From contig CP119308.1 of the NCBI GenBank assembly GCA_029203165.1, positions 434,001-498,000 of the forward strand: 64,000 nucleotides of DNA. The letters run 5' to 3'. Shown piece after piece: positions 58,372 to 64,000 of this stretch (its first letter is position 1; every line of letters begins with the position of its first letter). The position numbers and the translations under genes are program-made. Source of the stretch: Candidatus Microbacterium colombiense (GTDB taxonomy: Bacteria > Actinomycetota > Actinomycetes > Actinomycetales > Microbacteriaceae). The notes under the pieces were generated by a model. The model made no database searches. It was not told the origin of the DNA and saw only the letters and a program-made list of their open reading frames with translations.

Positions 58372-59583
58372 GTGCCGGAGTTCCCCTACAGCCGCCTGCG
58401 CCGCTGGCCCGACGTCGAGGCGGACAACCTGCAGGCGCACGACGCGACCGACCTGCTGCTCATCGCGCGCGCTGTCGCCGCCGTCTCTGAGCGGGGGCTC
58501 GGCGGCACCGAGATCGCCGTGATCGGCGACGAGTACGGGGCGATCACGCTTGCACTGGCCGACGCGGGGCTGCACGGAATCCGCGTGCATCAGGATCTCG
58601 CGACGGGGCGCCGTGCGCTCGCGCGCAATGCCGAGCAGCTCGAACTCGACGGCTTCCGCCCCCACGAACTCGATGCGGCTCTGCTCACCGGCGCCCGCCT
58701 CGTGCTGCTGCAACTGCCGAAGGGGCTCGCGGAGCTCGAGCAGATCGCCGACGCTGTCGCCCGATGGGCCGCGCCTGACGTGGTGCTCATTGCCGGAGGA
58801 CGCGTGAAGCACATGACGCTCACGCAGAACGAGGTGCTGGGTCGCAGCTTCGACCGGGTGCAGGCCGAGCGCGCCGAGCGCAAGTCGCGGCTGGTGATCG
58901 CCGAAGAGCCGCGGGAGGTGCCGGCGGCTCCGCCCTACCCGGTCACCGCGGTGCATGACGGCATGACGGTCGTCGCGCACGGCGGGGCCTTCGCGGGGCC
59001 TCGGATCGACATCGGCACGCGGGTGCTGCTCGAGGTGCTCGACGCCGACCGTTCACAACTCCTCAAGAACTCCCCGAATCCGGCCGAATCGGGGCCGAAT
59101 CCGGCCGACAGCGGCAGTTTCTCCGGAGTTGTGAACGCCCACCCGGCGCGCACCGTCGTCGATCTCGGCTGCGGCACCGGTGTGCTGGCTGTCGCGTACG
59201 CCCGGGCGCACCCCGATGTGCGCGTGATCGCGACCGACCGCTCCGCCGCGGCCGTCGCCTCGGCCCGCGAGACGGTTGCGCGCAACGGTCTCGCCGACCG
59301 CATCACGGTCACCCACGACGACGCCGCGTCGGACCTGCCCGATGCGAGCGCCGACGTCGTGCTGCTCAACCCCCCGTTCCACCTCGGCAACAGCGTGCAC
59401 ACGGGCGCGGCGACGAGGCTCTTCGGGGCCGCGGCCCGGGTGCTGCGACCGGGCGGTGAGCTGCTCACGGTCTTCAATTCCTCCCTCGCCTATCGCCCCG
59501 AACTGACCCGTCTGATCGGTCCCACCGAGCAGCTGCAGCGCACCTCGAAGTTCACGGTCACGCGCAGCATCCGCCGCCGCTGA
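58372..59583 (+). CDS. RsmC/RlmG-like rRNA guanine-N2 methyltransferase
   Basis: 403 residues from a GTG 6 nt after TACAGT (-10, 58360-58365), so leaderless. N-terminal degenerate methyltransferase domain (residues 1-220), linker, then the C-terminal SAM domain with DLGCGTGVLAVAYARAHP and catalytic NPPF in VVLLNPPFHLG. This two-domain plan is that of RsmC and RlmG, which methylate G1207 of 16S or G1835 of 23S rRNA. The linker (about residues 227-255) is encoded by a copy of the dispersed palindromic element, in frame. Confidence 0.88.
   Translation: MPEFPYSRLRRWPDVEADNLQAHDATDLLLIARAVAAVSERGLGGTEIAVIGDEYGAITLALADAGLHGIRVHQDLATGRRALARNAEQLELDGFRPHELDAALLTGARLVLLQLPKGLAELEQIADAVARWAAPDVVLIAGGRVKHMTLTQNEVLGRSFDRVQAERAERKSRLVIAEEPREVPAAPPYPVTAVHDGMTVVAHGGAFAGPRIDIGTRVLLEVLDADRSQLLKNSPNPAESGPNPADSGSFSGVVNAHPARTVVDLGCGTGVLAVAYARAHPDVRVIATDRSAAAVASARETVARNGLADRITVTHDDAASDLPDASADVVLLNPPFHLGNSVHTGAATRLFGAAARVLRPGGELLTVFNSSLAYRPELTRLIGPTEQLQRTSKFTVTRSIRRR
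59051..59136 (+). repeat. Dispersed palindromic element, copy 3, inside a coding region
   Basis: 86 bp with ends GTTCACAACTCC (59051) and its complement GGAGTTGTGAAC (59125-59136); the first 19 bp equal the terminus of copy 2. Internally it holds two AATCCGGCCGA(A/C) repeats. It is translated as RSQLLKNSPNPAESGPNPAD and SGSFSGVVN within the methyltransferase linker without breaking the frame. Confidence 0.75.
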
Positions 59584-59934
59584 CGCCGCATCGACGCGCC
59601 CGTCGGGGTGATGCACGGAACACTGACAGAACCCTATGCAATCCCCGGTCAGACGGTGAAAGCGCCGCCCCTCGCGCGCACCGGATTTGCCCCTGACCGG
59701 CCATTTCGTTACGTTGGAATGCGGGCCTGACGGTCCGAAGACCAGTCCGCGGTCACGTCCTTCTTTCGATGAGCTGTGCTGCGAAGAGGCGTGGGCGTAT
59801 GGTCGATTCTCTATCGCGGTGGATCCTAAATCCGCCGTCCGCGCCGCCACAGCATCATGTCGAAACGGCCGGGAGGATCACCCGGGCGTAACCGAAGCAG
59901 GCTCAGCCACCCGAAGGCGAGCCGCGGGGGAAAC
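59584..59934 (+). promoter_or_regulatory. Structured leader of the proVWX-type operon
   Basis: 351 bp without a gene. Three stem-loops can be drawn in the last 120 nt: CGGTGGAT/ATCCGCCG (59817-59837), CCGGG/CCCGG (59869-59885), and GGCTC-A-GCC/GGC-GAGCC (59900-59923), the last ending 2 nt before the ribosome site GGGGG (59926-59930). A riboswitch or thermosensor-like control of start access is possible, but I match it to no known class. A promoter was not located with confidence. Confidence 0.5.
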
Positions 59935-61239
59935 GTGTCCGAAATCGCTCTTGAAGCGCGCAATCTGTACAAGGTGTTCGGGAAGAATCCGAGCAACGCC
60001 GTCCGTCGACTGAAGGCCGGTGAGAGCAGAGCAGACGTCACCGATTCCGGAACAGCAGCCGTCATCGACGCCAGTTTCACCGTGAACCGCGGAGAGATCT
60101 TCGTGATCATGGGCCTCTCGGGCTCCGGCAAATCGACCATCATCCGCATGCTCAACGGTCTGCACGAGGCGAGCGACGGATCCGTCGTCGTGAACGGCGA
60201 CTCGATCACCGGCATCCCGAGTTCCCGTCTGCGGGAGATCCGTCGCGACCGCATCTCGATGGTGTTCCAGCACTTCGCCCTGCTGCCGCACCGCACGGTC
60301 GCCGCGAACGTCGCCTACCCGCTCGAGCTCAAGGGCATCGGCAAGGCCGAGCGCCTCGCGAAGGCCGAGGAGATCCTGGGCCTCGTGGGTCTCGAAGGGC
60401 AGGCCGAGAAGCTGCCCTCCGAGTTGTCGGGCGGCATGCAGCAGCGCGTCGGCATCGCCCGTGCGCTCGCCGCCGACAGCGACATCCTGCTCATGGACGA
60501 GGCGTTCAGCGCACTCGACCCGCTCATCCGCCGCGAGATGCAGGAGCAGCTGCTCGAACTGCAGCAGAAGCTCCAGAAGACCATCGTCTTCATCACCCAC
60601 GACCTCAACGAGGCGATGTTCCTCGGCGATCGGATCGCGGTCATGCGCGACGGTCGCATCGTGCAGATCGGCACCCCGGAAGACATCCTCACCGACCCCG
60701 CGAACGATTACGTCGAGCAGTTCGTGCAGGACGTCGACCGCGCCCGCGTGCTCACCGCGGCCAACGTGATGGAGCGGGCCCGCCCCGTCGTCCCCGAGAC
60801 CGCCGGTCCCCGCACGGCCCTGCGTCAGATGCGCGACGCGTTCATGTCGGCGACCTACGTCACCGGCCGCGACCGGAAGCTGCTGGGTATCGTCACCGAC
60901 CGCGAGGCCGTGAAGCTCGTGCGCAACGGGGTGTCGACGCTCGCGTCGATCCTCAAGCCCGTGCCGCAGAGCGTGAGCGAGGACGAGGTGCTCATGAATC
61001 TGTTCGTGCCGTCGGTCGAGTCGCCGCTGCCGCTCGCGGTGGTGGATGCCGAAGGCCGGCTGACCGGAGTGATCCCCCGCATCACCCTGCTCGCCGCCCT
61101 GGGCCCCGGACCGGGTGCGACGGGGGAGCTGACGCTGCCCCTGATCCCGATGCCGCAGGCCGAGATCGACGCCGTGCTGGATGACGGGTGGACCGCCGAG
61201 CCGCTTCCCACGGCCCCGACCGCGGAGGAGGTGCGCTGA
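59935..61239 (+). CDS. proV: Glycine betaine/proline ABC transporter ATP-binding protein
   Basis: 434 residues from a GTG with GGGGGA 5 nt upstream. Characteristic N-terminal insert after LYKVFG (KNPSNAVRRLKAGESR) as in ProV/OpuAA. Walker A GLSGSGKST, Q-loop MVFQHFALLPHRTV, signature LSGGMQQRVGIARALA, Walker B ILLMDEAFSALDP. The C-terminal ~130 residues are a tandem CBS pair (ALRQMRDAFMSATYVTGRDRKLLGIVTD and LAVVDAEGRLTGVIPRITLL), which in OpuA-type ATPases senses ionic strength and c-di-AMP. Couples to the permease by TGATG. Confidence 0.95.
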   Translation: MSEIALEARNLYKVFGKNPSNAVRRLKAGESRADVTDSGTAAVIDASFTVNRGEIFVIMGLSGSGKSTIIRMLNGLHEASDGSVVVNGDSITGIPSSRLREIRRDRISMVFQHFALLPHRTVAANVAYPLELKGIGKAERLAKAEEILGLVGLEGQAEKLPSELSGGMQQRVGIARALAADSDILLMDEAFSALDPLIRREMQEQLLELQQKLQKTIVFITHDLNEAMFLGDRIAVMRDGRIVQIGTPEDILTDPANDYVEQFVQDVDRARVLTAANVMERARPVVPETAGPRTALRQMRDAFMSATYVTGRDRKLLGIVTDREAVKLVRNGVSTLASILKPVPQSVSEDEVLMNLFVPSVESPLPLAVVDAEGRLTGVIPRITLLAALGPGPGATGELTLPLIPMPQAEIDAVLDDGWTAEPLPTAPTAEEVR

Positions 61240-62249
61240 TGGACGGTTTCCGCATTCCGATCGGTACCTGGGTCGCGTCCGGCGTCGACTGGATCAAGAC
61301 CAACCTCGACGGCCTGCTCGACGTGGTGTCGTTCGTGGTGAACTTCCTCGTCGACGCGCTCACTCGCGCGCTGCTGAGCCCGCACTTCATCGTGATCATC
61401 GTGCTCGCCGCGCTCATCGCCTGGGTCGTGCGCTCGTGGCAGCTCGCGATCGGCACCGTGGTGTCGTTCGGGCTGATCGTGGCCATGAACCTCTGGGTGC
61501 CCGCGATGCAGACGCTCGCGCTGGTGCTCGTCGCCGCGATCGTCGCCGTGCTGATCGCGGTGCCGCTGGGCATCTGGTCGGCGCGCAACGCGTCGGTGCG
61601 CGCGGTGCTCAAGCCCGTGCTCGACTTCATGCAGACCATGCCGGCGTTCGTGTACCTGATCCCGGCCATCGTGTTCTTCGGCATCGGCGTGGTGCCCGGA
61701 CTCGTCGCCACGGTCATCTTCGCGTTGCCTCCCGGTGTGCGGCTGACCGAGCTCGGCATCCGCGGCGTCGACTCCGAGACCGTCGAGGCAGGGCAGGCGT
61801 TCGGCGCGAAGCCGGGGCAGATCCTGCGCGGCATCCAGCTGCCCCTCGCGATGCCGACCATCATGGCCGGGGTCAACCAGGTCATCATGCTCGCCCTGTC
61901 GATGGCTGTCATCGCCGGTATGGCGGGCGCAGACGGACTCGGGAAGATGGTCGTCGAGGCGATCTCGACCATCAACATCCCCAAGGGTGTGGAAGCGGGG
62001 CTGGGCGTCGTGCTCATCGCCGTGTTCCTCGACCGGGTGACGGCGGCGCTGGGCGCGGCCGGTCAGAACTCCTCGTCACTGCTGGGCCTGCTCGCCCGTC
62101 GTCGCGACCAGCGCCGACTCGACGCGGCAGCCGCTGCGGGCGAGGCTGCTGCTCACGGCGCCGCTGTTCACGGCGCTGCTCACGACGGCGTCGACGGGGC
62201 GGAGCAGGATGCGGCATCCCCGCACCGCGCTCCCGTCGCCGCCCCCTGA
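61239..62249 (+). CDS. proW: Glycine betaine/proline ABC transporter permease
   Basis: 336 residues, ATG overlapping the previous stop. An N-terminal amphipathic helix (TWVASGVDWIKTNLDGLLDVVSFVVNFLVDAL) followed by seven or so membrane helices; coupling loop ETVEAGQAFGAKPGQILRGIQLPLAMPTIMAGVNQ. The KPVLDFMQTMPAFVYLIPAIVFFGIG block is diagnostic of ProW/OpuAB. C-terminal ~50 residues are an Ala/His-rich cytoplasmic tail. Confidence 0.95.
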   Translation: MDGFRIPIGTWVASGVDWIKTNLDGLLDVVSFVVNFLVDALTRALLSPHFIVIIVLAALIAWVVRSWQLAIGTVVSFGLIVAMNLWVPAMQTLALVLVAAIVAVLIAVPLGIWSARNASVRAVLKPVLDFMQTMPAFVYLIPAIVFFGIGVVPGLVATVIFALPPGVRLTELGIRGVDSETVEAGQAFGAKPGQILRGIQLPLAMPTIMAGVNQVIMLALSMAVIAGMAGADGLGKMVVEAISTINIPKGVEAGLGVVLIAVFLDRVTAALGAAGQNSSSLLGLLARRRDQRRLDAAAAAGEAAAHGAAVHGAAHDGVDGAEQDAASPHRAPVAAP

Positions 62250-62272
62250 CCCCCCCCGCCCCTCTGACCCCC

Positions 62273-62286
62273 GCGCCTTCGGGCGC
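62273..62286 (+). promoter_or_regulatory. UUCG hairpin between permease and binding-protein genes
   Basis: GCGCC-TTCG-GGCGC (62273-62286), a very stable UUCG tetraloop, 47 nt before the binding-protein start. It may stabilise the downstream mRNA segment or partly terminate transcription; it is followed by a C/A-rich open stretch. Confidence 0.5.
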
Positions 62287-62333
62287 ACCTGCAACACACA
62301 CAGCACACACATACGGAACTGGAAGAGATCACC

Positions 62334-63254
62334 ATGAAGAAGAACATCGTCACCATCGCGGCGCTCGGCGTCGCAGCATCCCTCACCCTCGCCGGCTGCA
62401 GCGGCGACGGCATGGGCGGAACCGGCGGAGGCACGGGCGACGGCGGTAGCGGCTCGGGCGACAAGGGCACGATCACGCTGGGCTTCCTGCCCTCGTGGAC
62501 CGACGGCCTGAGCACGGCGTACCTGCTGCAGGACCAGCTCGAGAAGATCGGCTACACGGTCGAGATGAAGACGCTCACCGAGGCGGGTCCGCTGTACACC
62601 GGTCTCGCGCAGGGCGACGTCGACATGTACCCGTCGGCCTGGCCCGAGCTCACTCACGCCGAGTACATGGACACCTACGGCGACGACATCGAGGACCTCG
62701 GCAAGTACTACGCGAACGCGAAGCTCACGCTCGCGGTGCCGGAGTACTCCGACCTGACCTCGATCGAAGACCTCCAGGGCAAGGGTGCCGACTTCGACGG
62801 CAAGATCTACGGCATCGAGCCGGGCGCCGGCCTCACGAAGCAGACCCAGAAGATGCTGCCCGAGTACGGCCTCGACGGCGAATACGAGCTGGTCACCTCG
62901 TCGACCGCGGCGATGCTCACCGAGCTGAAGACCGCGACCGACAAGCAGGAGGATGTCGTCGTGACCCTGTGGCGTCCGTTCTGGGCCAACGACGCGTTCC
63001 CCGTGAAGGACCTCGAAGACCCCAAGGGCGCGATGGGCGAGGCCGAGGGGCTGCACTTCCTCGGCACGAAGGGCTTCGCGGAGGAGTTCCCCGAGGCGGC
63101 CGAGCTGATCAAGCAGATCCAGCTGGACGACGAGCAGTACGGCGCGCTGGAAGACCTCGTGGTGAACGAGTTCGGCGAGGGCCAGGAAGCGGATGCCGTC
63201 GACGCATGGCTCGAGCAGTACGGCGACCAGTTCGACTGGGTCGTCACCAGCTGA
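62334..63254 (+). CDS. proX: Glycine betaine-binding lipoprotein (OpuAC type)
   Basis: 306 residues. Lipoprotein signal ending LAGC with Cys at 22, then a Gly-rich linker. Mature part: GTITLGFLPSWTDGLSTAYLLQDQLEKIGYTVEMKTL, DVDMYPSAWPELTHAEYM, YGIEPGAGLTKQTQ, VVVTLWRPFWAND, with Trp residues typical of the aromatic box for quaternary amines in OpuAC. AGAG 8 nt before the ATG. Completes the ProVWX importer. Confidence 0.94.
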   Translation: MKKNIVTIAALGVAASLTLAGCSGDGMGGTGGGTGDGGSGSGDKGTITLGFLPSWTDGLSTAYLLQDQLEKIGYTVEMKTLTEAGPLYTGLAQGDVDMYPSAWPELTHAEYMDTYGDDIEDLGKYYANAKLTLAVPEYSDLTSIEDLQGKGADFDGKIYGIEPGAGLTKQTQKMLPEYGLDGEYELVTSSTAAMLTELKTATDKQEDVVVTLWRPFWANDAFPVKDLEDPKGAMGEAEGLHFLGTKGFAEEFPEAAELIKQIQLDDEQYGALEDLVVNEFGEGQEADAVDAWLEQYGDQFDWVVTS

Positions 63255-63283
63255 CCTGAGTAGCCCTTCCGTGCACGCACGGA

Positions 63284-63350
63284 GGGAGGCGAATACCCCG
63301 GGGTAGGAGTGGATGACAGCATCCGTCCTACCTCGGGGTATTCGCCTCCC
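63284..63350. terminator. 25-bp inverted repeat, bidirectional terminator
   Basis: GGGAGGCGAATACCCCGGGG then TAGGA (63284-63308) pairs with its complement (63326-63350) with one mismatch in 25; the 17-nt loop itself contains GGATG/CATCC. It lies 30 nt past the betaine-binding-protein gene and 25 nt past the end of the convergent ABC-2 gene. Confidence 0.75.
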
Positions 63351-63374
63351 TCGGGGCGGGGGTCACGGCGCCGA

Positions 63375-64000
63375 TCAACTGATCCTCCGGCGATAGGCGA
63401 GCATCGCGAACACGTAGGCGACCACGAGGATGCCGACGCACCAGGCGAGTGCGACCCAGATGTCGGTCCCCACCGGTTTCTCGGCGAAGAGCGCCTGGAT
63501 CGTGTTGACGATCGAGGTCACCGGCTGATTCTCGGCGAACCACCGCACCGGGCCCGGCATGGTGTCGGTCGGCACGAAGGCCGAGCTGATGAACGGCAGG
63601 AAGATGAGCGGATACGAGAACGCGCTCGCCCCGTCGACCGTCTTCGCGCTGAGGCCCGCGATGATCGCCAGCCAGGTCAGGGCCAGGGTGAACAACAGCA
63701 GGATGCCGATCGCCGCGAGCCACGCCAGCGGGCTCGCCCCGGTGCGGAATCCCATCAGGAAGCCGACGCCGAAGATGATCGCCAGGGTGATGCCATTCGC
63801 CACGAGCGATGTGAGCACATGGGCCCACAGCACGCTGGATCGCGCGATCGGCATGGAGTGGAACCGCTCGAAGATGCCGCTCTGCATGTCGGTGAGCAGC
63901 CGGAACGCCGTGTAGGCGATACCGGAGGCGATCGCGATGAGCAGGATGCCGGGCAGCAGGTAGTTCACGTAGTTCTCTGCGCCGGTGCTCTGGCGCAGGG
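63375..64000 (-). CDS. ABC-2 transporter permease, N-terminus outside window
   Basis: The last 208 codons of a gene that enters from the right edge (frame LRQSTGAENYVNYLLPGILL). Five membrane helices; the blocks MQSGIFERFHSMPIARSSVLWAHVLTSLVANGITLAIIFGVGFLMGF and SYPLIFLPFISSAFVPTDTMPGPVRWFAENQPVTSIVNTIQAL are those of the DrrB/ABC-2 permease family (daunorubicin-type exporters). Convergent with the betaine importer across a strong terminator. An ATPase gene should lie just outside the window. Confidence 0.9.
   Translation of the reverse strand, partial: LRQSTGAENYVNYLLPGILLIAIASGIAYTAFRLLTDMQSGIFERFHSMPIARSSVLWAHVLTSLVANGITLAIIFGVGFLMGFRTGASPLAWLAAIGILLLFTLALTWLAIIAGLSAKTVDGASAFSYPLIFLPFISSAFVPTDTMPGPVRWFAENQPVTSIVNTIQALFAEKPVGTDIWVALAWCVGILVVAYVFAMLAYRRRIS

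Noticed and set aside
59584..59934. c-di-AMP (ydaO) or glycine riboswitch upstream of proV
   Set aside because: Osmolyte transporters are plausible targets, but the conserved core segments of these classes are not visible; kept only as an unassigned structured leader.

Overview
The window is high-G+C, gene-dense actinobacterial chromosome. Gene content, short overlapping operon junctions (ATGA, GTGA, TGATG), many starts 6-7 nt downstream of a TAnnnT-like -10 box (leaderless mRNAs), and a striking excess of GGATGCC/GGCATCC point to Microbacteriaceae, most likely Microbacterium. That assignment is inference from sequence style; there is no rRNA or tRNA gene here.

Layout. 0-1.5 kb: end of a YhgE/Pip membrane-protein operon with a degenerate ABC-ATPase-like partner and a TetR regulator. 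1.6-7.2 kb: argG, a VOC protein divergent from a MarR regulator with two matching operators, a ZIP-like membrane protein, an HGGG/GxSxG esterase and a PucR-like regulator. 7.2-14.4 kb: a co-directional MoxR/DUF58/VWA (Bat-like) envelope cluster. 14.5-22.9 kb: a 5'-truncated MscS-cNMP gene, a DMT exporter, purA, a beta-propeller protein, an MFS exporter behind a SoxR-like box, a flavin disulfide reductase and a DUF427 protein. 22.9-26.3 kb: a complete OpuB/OpuC-type osmolyte ABC importer. 26.5-28.8 kb: AI-2E family permease, chorismate mutase, SDR-like protein. 28.9-39.3 kb: a sugar locus with two ROK regulators, an ABC sugar importer, a SIS isomerase, ROK kinase, PfkB kinase, class II aldolase and a DeoR repressor, which together read as an amino-sugar/tagatose-phosphate route. 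39.2-41.5 kb: small genes between a duplicated 3' end of the DeoR gene, then a TetR/tautomerase pair.

41.7-51.5 kb is the accessory region. One strand carries an ECF-like sigma factor, a 152-residue protein of unknown function, a cytoplasmic subtilisin-like S8 protease and a TPR-CHAT (caspase-like) protease. Divergent from it are tandem small ORFs, a C39-peptidase ABC exporter and a second ABC half-exporter that ends just after its H-loop. It looks like a protease-based conflict or peptide-export module and is the best candidate here for an undescribed system.

51.5-64 kb: small membrane protein, GyrI-like protein, MFS/ArsR pair with three operator half-sites, two ABC-2 export systems (one with a YtrA-type GntR regulator), an RsmC-like rRNA methyltransferase, a ProVWX-type glycine-betaine importer with a structured leader, and the start of another ABC-2 permease gene. 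A dispersed palindromic element with termini GTTCACAACTCCTCAA occurs three times, once in frame inside the methyltransferase gene.
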